Shown here piece by piece: positions 37,413 through 46,122 of a DNA stretch of 64,000 bases. This DNA comes from Alphaproteobacteria bacterium. GTDB taxonomy: Bacteria; Pseudomonadota; Alphaproteobacteria; TMED109. The stretch is from contig JAJDWH010000032.1 in NCBI GenBank assembly GCA_022825705.1, positions 1 to 64,000 of the forward strand, in the 5' to 3' direction. The notes beneath the pieces were generated by a model that was given only the letters and a program-made list of their open reading frames with translations, was not told the DNA's origin and searched no databases. The translations under genes were made by a program, and so were the position numbers. The stretch's first letter is position 1; each line of letters opens with the position of its first letter.

Positions 37413-38966
37413 ATGGCTAAATCTGCCGATCATGTAGTGATCTTCGACACCACCCTGCGAGACGGAGAGCAGTCTCCCGGCTGCTCGATGAACCTTGAGG
37501 AAAAGCTACGGGTCGCGGAGGTGCTGTCCCACCTGAATGTGGACGTGATCGAGGCGGGTTTCCCGGCCGCGTCCAACGGGGATTTCGAGGCCGTGCAGGC
37601 GGTCGTGGGGTCGGTGAAGGACTCGATCATCTGCGGCCTGGCGCGCGCCAGTCGTCGCGACATCGAGCGGGCGGCGGAGGCGCTGAAGCAGGCGAAGCAC
37701 GCCCGTATTCACACGTTTATCTCGACCAGTGCGCTCCACATGAAGCACAAGCTCCAGCTGGAGCCGGAAGAGGTCCATGCGCTGGTCGTGGACAGCGTGA
37801 CGTACGCAAGGAACTTCGCCGAGGACGTGGAGTGGAGCCCCGAAGACGGCTCGCGCACGGACCACGATTTCCTCTGCCGTTGCGTCGAGAGCGCCATCGA
37901 CGCCGGCGCCAGCACCATCAACATCCCGGACACGGTCGGCTACGCCATACCCTCGGAGTTCGCCGATCTGATCTCGATGCTGCGGAACCGGGTCCCGAAC
38001 ATCGACAAAGCGGTCTTGTCGGTCCACTGCCACAACGATCTGGGCCTCGCGGTGGCGAATTCGCTCGCGGCGATTTCCGCGGGCGCGCGCCAGGTGGAAT
38101 GCACGATCAACGGCATCGGCGAGCGGGCCGGAAACGCGGCGATGGAAGAAATCGTCATGGCGCTTCGGACCCGCAAGGACGCGATGGTCTATGAGACTTC
38201 GGTTGCCACGCGGCACATCACCCGTGCCTCGCGGCTGCTCGCGCAGGTGACCGGGTTCTCGGTGCAGCCGAACAAGGCGGTGGTCGGCGCCAATGCGTTT
38301 GCGCACGAATCCGGCATTCACCAGGACGGCATGCTGAAGCACTCGGAGACCTACGAGATCATGACCCCGGAGTCGGTCGGTCTCACCAAGTCCAGTCTGG
38401 TGCTGGGCAAGCATTCCGGCCGGGCGGCACTGAGCGCGAAACTGCGCGAGCTCGGCATCGATCTCGGCGCCAACCAGCTGAACGACGTCTTCGTCCGGTT
38501 CAAGGAACTCGCCGACAAGAAGAAGGAGGTCTTTGAAGAGGACCTCCTGGCGCTGGCCGACGTCGGCGTTGCCGCGGAGGACGAGCGGGTCGCGCTGGTG
38601 GACCTGGCACTTCGCTGCGGAACCGAAGAAGACGCGCAGGCGGCGGTCACGCTGCGCATCGACGGGGTGGAGCAGAGCAAGGAGCTGACCGGGACGGGCC
38701 CGGTCGACGCGGTGTTCAAGGGAATTGCGGCCTTGGTCCCCGGTGACTACCGGCTTGAATTATTTCAGGTCAGTGCGGTCACGGGCGGAACCGACGCGCA
38801 GGCCGACGTGACCGTCCGGCTCGAGGAGAACGGGCGGTCGGTCACGGGTCATGCGGCCGACACTGATACTATGGTGGCTGCAGCTCGTGCCTACATAACG
38901 GCCCTGAATCGGCTATTCACGAAACGCCAACGGGGAGTTCCACCGGCATTCGCGGCGCAGGGATAA
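37413..38966 (+). CDS. leuA: 2-Isopropylmalate synthase
   Basis: This encodes 517 residues. The TIM barrel starts VVIFDTTLRDGEQSPGCSMN and includes VHCHNDLGLAVANSLAAISA and GIGERAGNAAMEEIVMALRT; VGANAFAHESGIHQDGMLKH precedes the linker, and the C-terminal LeuA allosteric domain (GTGPVDAVFKGIAAL, LFQVSAVTGGTDAQADVTVR) binds leucine. It condenses acetyl-CoA and 2-oxoisovalerate, the first leucine-specific step. A 144-bp gap separates it from ilvC and holds no Leu-rich leader that I can see. mreB follows after 29 bp. Confidence 0.97.
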   Translation: MAKSADHVVIFDTTLRDGEQSPGCSMNLEEKLRVAEVLSHLNVDVIEAGFPAASNGDFEAVQAVVGSVKDSIICGLARASRRDIERAAEALKQAKHARIHTFISTSALHMKHKLQLEPEEVHALVVDSVTYARNFAEDVEWSPEDGSRTDHDFLCRCVESAIDAGASTINIPDTVGYAIPSEFADLISMLRNRVPNIDKAVLSVHCHNDLGLAVANSLAAISAGARQVECTINGIGERAGNAAMEEIVMALRTRKDAMVYETSVATRHITRASRLLAQVTGFSVQPNKAVVGANAFAHESGIHQDGMLKHSETYEIMTPESVGLTKSSLVLGKHSGRAALSAKLRELGIDLGANQLNDVFVRFKELADKKKEVFEEDLLALADVGVAAEDERVALVDLALRCGTEEDAQAAVTLRIDGVEQSKELTGTGPVDAVFKGIAALVPGDYRLELFQVSAVTGGTDAQADVTVRLEENGRSVTGHAADTDTMVAAARAYITALNRLFTKRQRGVPPAFAAQG

Positions 38967-38995
38967 CCACAACCGCACCTTAGCGGGATTGTCTG

Positions 38996-40048
38996 ATGGC
39001 CATTTTCTCAGGGCTTCTGGACGCGTTCTCAAGCGAGTTCGGAATTGACTTGGGCACTGCCAACACGCTCGTGTACGTGCAAGGCCAGGGAGTGGTCCTG
39101 AACGAGCCGTCCATCATCTCCGTGGGCTACCGGGACGGCAAACCGCACACGCTGGCCGTCGGCAAGGACGCCAAGCAGATGATCGGTCGGACGCCCGATT
39201 CGATCCGGGCCATCCGTCCCATGCGGAACGGCGTGATCGCCGACTTCGAGATGGCCGGCATGATGCTTGAGCACTTCATCCGCCGGGTGCATCGGAACCG
39301 AAGCTTCATCTCGCCGCGAATCGCGGTGTGCATTCCGTCCGGAGCGACGCAGGTGGAGCGCCGTGCGATTCGCGAGTCGGCCGAGTCAACGGGCGCGCGT
39401 GACGTGGTCCTGATCGAAGAGCCGATGGCGGCGGCCCTGGGCGCGGACATGCCGATCATGGAATCCAACGCGTCCATGGTGGTGGATATCGGCGGGGGTA
39501 CGACCGAGGTCGGCATCATCTCGCTTGGCGGGCTCGCGACGACACGTTCCGTCCAGCTGGGTGGCGACAAGCTGGATCAGGCGCTGATCACGTACGTGCG
39601 AAACAATTTCCAGCTCCAGCTCGGAGAGCAGAGCGCAGAGAACCTGAAGAAGGACATCGGCTCCGTTTGCCTGCCCGAGGACGGCACCGACGGGCAGACC
39701 TGCACGGTGCGCGGAATGGATCTGACCACCGGTCTGCCGCGTGAAATCGAGGTCTCGGAGCGGCACATGTACGAGGCCTATTCCGAGACCGTGGACCAGA
39801 TTGCGGAAACCGTGCGTGATGCGCTGCGGCACACCAGCCCGGAACTTGCGGCTGACCTGGTCAACCAGGGCGTGCTCCTGACCGGAGGGGGAGCCCTGCT
39901 CAAGGGCATCGACAAGGTCATTCGCGATACGACGGGCTTGCCGGTGGCGGTGCATGACGAGCCGCTCTTTTGTGTTGCCTATGGTACCGGGAAGCTGCTG
40001 GGCAACCGTTTGCTGCTGCGCCAGCTGGCGCAAATCGGATCCAGCTGA
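38996..40048 (+). CDS. mreB: Rod-shape actin homologue MreB
   Basis: This encodes 350 residues. The N-terminal phosphate motif is FGIDLGTANTLVYVQGQGVV; RNRSFISPRIAVCIPSGAT, then VVDIGGGTTEVGIISLGGLA and GVLLTGGGALLKGIDKVI complete the actin fold. It polymerises at the inner membrane and guides lateral cell-wall synthesis. It heads the mreB-mreC-mreD-mrdA-rodA run, which predicts a rod-shaped cell. Confidence 0.97.
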   Translation: MAIFSGLLDAFSSEFGIDLGTANTLVYVQGQGVVLNEPSIISVGYRDGKPHTLAVGKDAKQMIGRTPDSIRAIRPMRNGVIADFEMAGMMLEHFIRRVHRNRSFISPRIAVCIPSGATQVERRAIRESAESTGARDVVLIEEPMAAALGADMPIMESNASMVVDIGGGTTEVGIISLGGLATTRSVQLGGDKLDQALITYVRNNFQLQLGEQSAENLKKDIGSVCLPEDGTDGQTCTVRGMDLTTGLPREIEVSERHMYEAYSETVDQIAETVRDALRHTSPELAADLVNQGVLLTGGGALLKGIDKVIRDTTGLPVAVHDEPLFCVAYGTGKLLGNRLLLRQLAQIGSS

Positions 40049-40106
40049 CGGGCTCGGGTGTGCGGTCAGGGGTCGAGGATCGATCCGGGGGTAGCGAGAC
40101 GTAGAG

Positions 40107-40970
40107 ATGAGGGGCGTACACCGGCTAGCCAGCGTTGCCGACAGGCTGCAGGCAAGTTACCGGCGGTACGCGGCCGGTGTCCTGACGGGCGGCTCGGTCG
40201 CACTCCTTCTGCTCGGACAGTTTGAATCCCCGACGGTCGCGCGCATCGAGGCCACACTGCTCGACGCCATGGCCGTCACAGTTGCAGCCGTCAACGTGCC
40301 GTTCGAAGGCGCGGGAATGCTCATCCGGGATTTCGATGAGCTCGTCCATGCGCGTGAAGAAAATCGACGCCTGCACTTCGAGCTGGATCGACTGCGAAGC
40401 CAGTTCACCACCCTGCAGCGCGTCGAGAGCGAGAATCTCAAGCTGCGGGAGCTGTTGGCGCTGGTGCCGTCGCAGGTGCCCGCGTACGTGTCGGTTCAGA
40501 TCGTCGCTGCCGGGACGGCCGTGCCCCGCAACACCATCGTCATCGATGGGGGGGCCAGGGACGGAATCCGAGTGGGCGACCCCGTGGTCTCGCTAGGCCG
40601 GATGGCGGGCTACGTTACAGTGGCTGGTGAGCGGGCTGCCCGGGTGCAGTTGCTTACGAGCATCGCCTCGCACGTGCCGGTATTCGGTGAACGTTTCGGT
40701 CACAGTGCAGTCGTGACGGGTGGCAAGGGCGGGTTCTTGCGGTTCGCCTATGTCGGGTCGTCATCGAGCCCGACGAGTTTCCTGGAACACGAAGCCCTGT
40801 ACACCTCGGGCCAGGGGGGGATGTTTCCGCCGCATCTCCTGGTGGGGAGCGTGGAACGCACGGAAGGCGGGATGCATATCCGGCCGGCCGTGGATATCGA
40901 AGGAATGCGGTATTTGCAGGTGATCCCGAGCGCACCGGTTGACGCCGTACCCGCGGAGCAGCTGCTGTGA
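40107..40970 (+). CDS. mreC: Rod-shape protein MreC
   Basis: This encodes 287 residues with a short cytoplasmic tail, one membrane helix (VLTGGSVALLLLGQFESP), a coiled coil (ELVHAREENRRLHFELDRLR) and the beta-barrel periplasmic domain (AAGTAVPRNTIVIDGGARDG, then DPVVSLGRMAGYV). It bridges MreB filaments to PBP2/RodA. The start ATG is 58 nt after mreB. It ends in a GTGA overlap with mreD. Confidence 0.93.
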   Translation: MRGVHRLASVADRLQASYRRYAAGVLTGGSVALLLLGQFESPTVARIEATLLDAMAVTVAAVNVPFEGAGMLIRDFDELVHAREENRRLHFELDRLRSQFTTLQRVESENLKLRELLALVPSQVPAYVSVQIVAAGTAVPRNTIVIDGGARDGIRVGDPVVSLGRMAGYVTVAGERAARVQLLTSIASHVPVFGERFGHSAVVTGGKGGFLRFAYVGSSSSPTSFLEHEALYTSGQGGMFPPHLLVGSVERTEGGMHIRPAVDIEGMRYLQVIPSAPVDAVPAEQLL

Positions 40971-41488
40971 GGTTGCTGCCGACAGGAGCGTTCGGCCCGG
41001 TGGCCCTGCTGACCCTGCTGCTCGGCCAGGCGGTGCTGGCGGGGCCGGCGGTGGCCATCGATTTCCTCGCGCCCATGCCGGTGTTGGGTGTCGCCGGCCT
41101 CTGCTGCCTGTACCCGGCGCACACCAGCCGCCTGAATCCGCTGATCCTGTTTCTGTTCGGGGTCGCCTGCGATCTGCTCTCCGGCGTTCAGCTCGGCACG
41201 GTCCCGCTCACGCTCTTCGTGCTCCGGTTTGCGATCACCACCTTGCAGCACCGTTTCGCGACCGCGCCACCGTGGTTCTATCCGTGGGTCCTGGGACCCT
41301 TGCTGACCGCGGTCGCCACCGTCGCCGTGCTGCTGATCGGCGTTGGCTTCACCGGCGGCCAGGTGTCCGCCGAGGCGCTTGTCTTCCAGATGGCTGCGAT
41401 CCTGCTGCTGTATCCGGTGATCCTCCAGTCGTTCGTCTTGCTGCAATACCTGTTCGAAGCGCCGGCACATCGACATGAAGCCCGTTGA
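40967..41488 (+). CDS. mreD: Rod-shape protein MreD
   Basis: This encodes 173 residues from GTG 40967, with five or six membrane helices (PVALLTLLLGQAVLAGPAVA, LLSGVQLGTVPLTLFVLRFA). Sequence is poorly conserved in this family, so position between mreC and mrdA is the main support. It scaffolds the elongasome. It overlaps mrdA by 14 nt. Confidence 0.85.
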   Translation: MRLLPTGAFGPVALLTLLLGQAVLAGPAVAIDFLAPMPVLGVAGLCCLYPAHTSRLNPLILFLFGVACDLLSGVQLGTVPLTLFVLRFAITTLQHRFATAPPWFYPWVLGPLLTAVATVAVLLIGVGFTGGQVSAEALVFQMAAILLLYPVILQSFVLLQYLFEAPAHRHEAR

Positions 41489-43376
41489 GAGTAACCGCAG
41501 GCACGATTTCGATCGCCGCTCCCTGCTGATACTGGGATTGAACGGCTGCTTCCTGGCGGTCGTCGCCGAGCGCCTGTACCAACTGCAGATTCTGGAACAT
41601 GAACAGTATGCGGTTCGGTCCGACGAGAACCGCGTCAAGCTCCAGTTGCTGGTCCCGCCGCGGGGACGGATATTTGATCGAAACGGCGTGCTGTTGGCGG
41701 GTAACCGCTGGCACCACTACCTTCACGTCGTTCCCCCGAGGGGAGAAGAGGGCCGTCGCGCGATGATGCTGCGGCTGGAGCACATCCTGCAGCCGTCCTC
41801 CTCGCAATACACCGAACTCCACGAGATCTTCCGGCGGACCTCGGAGAGCCGGGACACTCCGCACAGGCTCGTGCGGCTTCACTCGTGGGAGGACGTGACG
41901 AAAGTTGCGTCGCATTCGGTCGTGCTGCCGGGTGTGTCGGTCCGTCGCGAGTCCGAACGCCATTACCCGGCCGGAGAGGTCCTGGCCCATCTGCTCGGTT
42001 ATGTGTCATCGGTTACGAGCGACGACATCAGTCGCAACGAAGTGCTCGCACACCTGAGCAATTATCAGATCGGTCGAGTGGGCTTTGAGCAGTCGAGCGA
42101 GGCCATCCTCCGCGGGAAGATCGGGACGCTGCACGTCGAGGTGAACGCTCACGGAAAATCGGTTCGCAACCTACGGGAAAAGAAGGCGCTACCGGGAAAG
42201 GACCTACGCTTAACCGTCGATTATCGACTGCAGCGTTACACCGCGTCGCTGCTGGCCGGGGAAACTGGTGCCGCCGTGCTGCTGGACACCGTCACCGGTG
42301 AGGCGCTGGCCTGCTGTTCGTCACCCAGTTTTGATCCGAACCTTTTCGTTACCGGGTTGGATCACGCGACGTGGGATGCCCTGAGCAACAGTCCTACCAC
42401 ACCGCTTGTGGACCGCTCGGTGCGGGGCCGGTACGCGCCCGGATCGACGTTCAAGGTCGTGGTGGCGCTGGCGGCCCTGGAGGCCGGGCACGACCCCAAC
42501 CACACGGTGTTCTGCGGCGGGGTGCGGGAAATCGGGGGCAACAGGTTCCACTGCTGGCGCCGACAGGGGCATGGTCGCCTTGCCCTGACCGAAGCCATCG
42601 CGCAGTCCTGTGATCTGCATTTCTATGAGCTGGCGCTGAACCTGGGGGTGGACCGGATCGCGGCCATGGCGAGGCGGCTCGGTCTGGGGGCAGCGACCAC
42701 TGTCGACGAATCCGTCAATGAGCGAGCCGGGCTGGTGCCGACCAAGGCGTGGAAAAAAGAGGTCTACAACAAGTCCTGGTACCAGAGCGACACCGCGAAC
42801 GTCGGTATCGGTCAGGGGTACCTGCTCGCAACCCCGGTCCAGCTGGCGCTGATGACTGCCCGGATCGCCAGCGGCAGGGAACTGGGAGTCCGGTTCGTCC
42901 AGGGCATGGCGAATCATGGCATGGATGAAAGGCTGACAGGGGCGGCACCGCCGGACTTCGGTGCTGCCCGACGCCTTGCCGACGCCCTCGACATCGAGGA
43001 ATCGTCGCTGGCGTTTGTTCGCAATGCCATGTCGGCCGTCGTCAACAGCCCGACCGGGACGGCCCGGGACGCCGGGACCGAGCGCGATGACTTTCTAATG
43101 GCCGGGAAGACCGGCACCGTGCAGGTCCGCCGGATCACGGCGGAGGAGCGGAAAGCAGGAGTCAAGAAGAACGAGGATCTGCCCTGGAGGTTCCGTGATC
43201 ACGCGTTGTTCGTCGGTTTCGCGCCTGTCGAGCAGCCGCGGTACGCGGTTGCCGTCGTCGTCGAACACGGCGGCAGCGGGTCGCGGGTCGCGGCACCCAT
43301 CGCCCGGGATCTGCTGCTGGAAGCGCAGCGCCTGGGTGTCACCGACGGCAGTGAAGGGGCGGGACAGATAGCGTGA
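41475..43376 (+). CDS. mrdA: Penicillin-binding protein 2
   Basis: This encodes 633 residues. A membrane anchor (about 15-33) is followed by the pedestal domain with PPRGRIFDRNGVLLAGN. The transpeptidase motifs are SxxK at 324-327 (APGSTFKVV), SCD at 378-380, and KTG at 545-547 (AGKTGTVQVR). It cross-links side-wall peptidoglycan with RodA and is the target of mecillinam-type beta-lactams. It overlaps mreD at its start and rodA at its end (GTGA). Confidence 0.96.
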   Translation: MKPVESNRRHDFDRRSLLILGLNGCFLAVVAERLYQLQILEHEQYAVRSDENRVKLQLLVPPRGRIFDRNGVLLAGNRWHHYLHVVPPRGEEGRRAMMLRLEHILQPSSSQYTELHEIFRRTSESRDTPHRLVRLHSWEDVTKVASHSVVLPGVSVRRESERHYPAGEVLAHLLGYVSSVTSDDISRNEVLAHLSNYQIGRVGFEQSSEAILRGKIGTLHVEVNAHGKSVRNLREKKALPGKDLRLTVDYRLQRYTASLLAGETGAAVLLDTVTGEALACCSSPSFDPNLFVTGLDHATWDALSNSPTTPLVDRSVRGRYAPGSTFKVVVALAALEAGHDPNHTVFCGGVREIGGNRFHCWRRQGHGRLALTEAIAQSCDLHFYELALNLGVDRIAAMARRLGLGAATTVDESVNERAGLVPTKAWKKEVYNKSWYQSDTANVGIGQGYLLATPVQLALMTARIASGRELGVRFVQGMANHGMDERLTGAAPPDFGAARRLADALDIEESSLAFVRNAMSAVVNSPTGTARDAGTERDDFLMAGKTGTVQVRRITAEERKAGVKKNEDLPWRFRDHALFVGFAPVEQPRYAVAVVVEHGGSGSRVAAPIARDLLLEAQRLGVTDGSEGAGQIA

Positions 43377-44536
43377 GCGGCGTCGACTTCGTACGCGAAG
43401 CGGACGAGAACATCCCGGGTTTTCGTGAACGGCTGCAGGGTCTGGCGCAAACCCCTCCGATCTACCTGCTGCTCGCGTTGCTGGTCCTGATATCGGCGGG
43501 GCTTGCGGTCCAGTACTCGGCCGCCGGCGGCGACGGCCGGCCCTGGTTCTGGCCGCACGCGCTGCGTGCTCTGGCCGGGTGCCTGCTGATGGTCGCAGTG
43601 GCCCTCGTCGACGTGCGGTTCTGGCTGCGCTTCGCCTACGTCCCGCTGGCGATGATGCTGGCTCTGCTGCTGGTGCTGGAATTCGTTCCCAGCGACCTCG
43701 CCGTCGATCGGTGGATCCGCGTCGGGTCGTACCAATTTCAGCCGTCCGAGCCTGCCAAGCTGGCGCTGGTGATGGCCCTTGCGCGGTTCTTTCACGACCG
43801 ACGCGGTCGAGGCGGGTTCCTCGAAGTCCTGGTTCCCGGCATCCTGATCGCCGTTCCCGCGTTCCTGGTGTGGCGCCAGCCGGACCTCGGAACGGCGGCG
43901 GCGATCGTGGCGGTGGGCTGCGTCACGGCATTTCTCGCCGGACTGAGCCTGCGGGTTGTCGTTGCCGGAACGGTGGCGGCTGCCGGGGCGGTGCCGTTGC
44001 TGTGGTGGTTCGTCCTGCACGAATATCAGCGCGTGCGGGTGCGCTCGTTCCTGGACCCGGAATCCGACCCGCTCGGCGCTGGCTATCACCTGCTTCAGTC
44101 CAAGATCGCGGTCGGATCGGGCGGCGCCTTCGGCAGGGGATTCCTGGGCGGCAGCCAGACGCAACTCGAGTTCCTGCCCGAGCACCACACCGACTTCGCA
44201 TTCACCGTGTTTGCGGAAGAGTTCGGCTTTGTCGGGACACTGGCCCTGCTGGCCATCTACGCGCTGATCATCGTCTGGGGTGTCGTCCTCGCGCAGTTCG
44301 TCCGCAATCACTTCGGCCGGGTGCTGGCCGCATCGATCACGTTCATCGTGTTCCTGTACGCATTCATCAATATTTCGATGACCACCGGGACCCTTCCGGT
44401 CGTGGGCTATCCACTGCCGCCGATTAGCTACGGTGGCACCGCCATGCTCACGCTGTTCGTCTGCATGGGGCTGCTGCTGAACGTGTACGTGCATCGGGAC
44501 AGCGTGCTCGGGCGCCGCAACCGGACACTGGTATGA
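43373..44536 (+). CDS. rodA: Rod-shape SEDS glycosyltransferase RodA
   Basis: This encodes 387 residues from GTG 43373, with ten membrane helices. SEDS landmarks: FVPSDLAVDRWIRVGSYQFQ, PSEPAKLALVMALARFFHD, RQPDLGTAAAIVAVG, GRGFLGGSQTQLEFLPEHHT (with DFAFTVFAEEFGF following) and PVVGYPLPPISYGGTAML. It polymerises lipid II into glycan strands with PBP2. It ends the mre-mrd operon, and a strong stem-loop overlaps its stop. Confidence 0.96.
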   Translation: MSGVDFVREADENIPGFRERLQGLAQTPPIYLLLALLVLISAGLAVQYSAAGGDGRPWFWPHALRALAGCLLMVAVALVDVRFWLRFAYVPLAMMLALLLVLEFVPSDLAVDRWIRVGSYQFQPSEPAKLALVMALARFFHDRRGRGGFLEVLVPGILIAVPAFLVWRQPDLGTAAAIVAVGCVTAFLAGLSLRVVVAGTVAAAGAVPLLWWFVLHEYQRVRVRSFLDPESDPLGAGYHLLQSKIAVGSGGAFGRGFLGGSQTQLEFLPEHHTDFAFTVFAEEFGFVGTLALLAIYALIIVWGVVLAQFVRNHFGRVLAASITFIVFLYAFINISMTTGTLPVVGYPLPPISYGGTAMLTLFVCMGLLLNVYVHRDSVLGRRNRTLV

Positions 44537-44575
44537 GACCGGTGAGACGCGGCGGCCGTGCCGCGGCCCGGTCTC
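44535..44575 (+). terminator. Strong two-part stem-loop at the end of rodA
   Basis: GAGACCGG (44535-44542) pairs perfectly with CCGGTCTC (44568-44575), and inside it CGCGGC (44548-44553) pairs with GCCGCG (44560-44565) around a 6-nt loop. It starts within the rodA stop codon. No T-tract follows, so it may act as a terminator or as an mRNA 3' stabiliser. Confidence 0.55.
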
Positions 44576-44605
44576 GCTAGCGCTGCCGGTCGTCGCGCCG
44601 CCCCC

Positions 44606-45253
44606 GTGACCAACCCCGGGCTCGCTTTCGTCGCGCTGGACGTGGAAACCGCCAATTCGGACCCTGGTTCGATCTGCCAGATCGGGCTGGCGGTCTACGA
44701 GCACGGTCGGTTGGTCGACGAGTGGTGCACGCTCGTCGACCCGGAGGCGCACTTCGACCTTCGCAACATCGCCATTCACGGCATCGACGAATACAAGGTG
44801 ACCGCAGCGCCGACGTTTCGGCAGTGCGCGCCGGCGCTGGGCCAGTTCCTCGCGGGGTGCGTCGTGGTTCACCACACCGCCTTTGATCGTCACGCGCTCC
44901 GCCGGGCCTGCCTCGCCGCCGAGGTATCGCTGCCCGAATGCCATTGGCTCGACTCGGCCTGGGTGGCGCGGCGGGCGTGGCCGCAGTTCGCCCGTCGGGG
45001 CTACGCGCTGGGAAACGTCTCCCGGTACCTGAACTACGAGTACCGGGCGCATGACGCGCTCGAAGACGCGAAGGCGGCGGGCAACCTGGTAATTGCCGCC
45101 TGCCGTGCGACCGGGCTGGACGTGTCTGGCTGGCTTGAACGCGTGAACCGGTCCGGTGCCCAACGGGGTGGCGCTAGGCGGCTCCGGCTTCGGCTTCGCG
45201 AGCGGTCTTCAATGCCCGGGCGTACCATTCGACCTGGTCCGCGAAACCGCTGA
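44606..45253 (+). CDS. DEDD-family 3'-5' exonuclease (DnaQ-like)
   Basis: This encodes 215 residues from GTG 44606. Exo I is FVALDVETANSDPGSICQIG (Asp, Glu), Exo II near HHTAFDRHALRRACL (Asp), and Exo III in EYRAHDALEDAKAAG with His and Asp, so a DEDDh-type site. This resembles the stand-alone DnaQ/RNase T-like exonucleases that trim DNA or RNA ends. The basic tail (RLRLRLRERSSMPGRTIRPG) overlaps the end of the convergent FMN reductase gene by 80 nt and may not all be translated. Confidence 0.85.
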   Translation: MTNPGLAFVALDVETANSDPGSICQIGLAVYEHGRLVDEWCTLVDPEAHFDLRNIAIHGIDEYKVTAAPTFRQCAPALGQFLAGCVVVHHTAFDRHALRRACLAAEVSLPECHWLDSAWVARRAWPQFARRGYALGNVSRYLNYEYRAHDALEDAKAAGNLVIAACRATGLDVSGWLERVNRSGAQRGGARRLRLRLRERSSMPGRTIRPGPRNR

Positions 45254-45755
45254 ACCTGCGGTGAACATCCTCGTCATCGGTGTGCCCGCCGTCGTCGAAC
45301 GTTTCGTGGACCCGGCCAACCCGAAAGGGCGCGCCGATCGGCGGCGCCCCCAGAACGGTGAACAGGTGGCGCAGCGGGATGGCCGCGAGCGCACCGCCAA
45401 GAGGTCCGGGAGAGTAGGTGCACACCGCCGAAGGCTTGCGGGCGTACTCGGGCAGGAAGTAGTCAAGCACGTTCACCAAGGCGGGAGGAATGGACCCGTT
45501 GTATTCGGCGCTGACCGCGACGAACGCGTCGGCACGTTCAAAGACGCGATGCAGGAAGTGCAGCACCTCCGGCGCTTCTCCGTCACCGTAGTCCCGATAA
45601 CGCTGTTGCAGGAGCGGGACGCTGTGTTCCAGCGGATCGATGAGCGTGGAATCGTGCCCCCGTTCGCGGAAGGCCCGGGATACGTATCGGGCCATCCGGA
45701 TCCCGACCCGCTGGGGCCGGACCGAGCCGTAGATCACGGCAATGCGAAGTTGCAT
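45174..45755 (-). CDS. NADPH-dependent FMN reductase
   Basis: This encodes 193 residues from ATG 45755. The flavodoxin-like FMN loop is RIAVIYGSVRPQRVGIRMAR, followed by AFVAVSAEYNGSIPPALVNV and TYSPGPLGGALAAIPLRHL, as in the ArsH/SsuE/YieF superfamily. It probably reduces quinones, azo compounds or FMN with NAD(P)H in the cytoplasm. It is convergent with the exonuclease gene and overlaps it by 80 nt. No arsenic or sulfonate genes are near, so a specific role is not assigned. Confidence 0.87.
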   Translation of the reverse strand: MQLRIAVIYGSVRPQRVGIRMARYVSRAFRERGHDSTLIDPLEHSVPLLQQRYRDYGDGEAPEVLHFLHRVFERADAFVAVSAEYNGSIPPALVNVLDYFLPEYARKPSAVCTYSPGPLGGALAAIPLRHLFTVLGAPPIGAPFRVGRVHETFDDGGHTDDEDVHRRFSGFADQVEWYARALKTAREAEAGAA

Positions 45756-46122
45756 GGTCGGAATACCTTTTCGACAGGGGGTTGGCCGCTGGTCCTGCCG
45801 AGCGGCCCGGTACCCGGCCGGCAGCACGGGTTCCGGGCCAGAGGAATATAGAGGGGGAAGCGTCGCCCGCGGCCAGCCCTCCCGACGTTCTTGCCCGTAC
45901 GCGAGGATCAGGCCGGACGTTACCGCCCGAGACCTGTTCAGGCGGCGGGCCCGTCGAGGGGGTGGGCCGGCGTGCACTCACGGCGCCAATTTGATATCGA
46001 GGCAACCTTGCACGCGCTCATCTAGGGAGCGCGACGCCGGCCTGCCATCAACATCCTCGAACTTGGGGTAGGTTTGGACCGCGGCCCGCGACCGGCGTGG
46101 GGGCAACCGGCGGGAGTCCGCA
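45756..46122. other. Divergent upstream region between FMN reductase and CDF exporter
   Basis: I see no gene in these 370 bases. It must carry promoters for both divergent genes; no clear metal-regulator box was found. Confidence 0.5.

Noticed and set aside
43199..45163. Minus-strand frame of 654 codons opposite rodA and the exonuclease gene
   Set aside because: Antisense of two well-supported genes, low-information composition.
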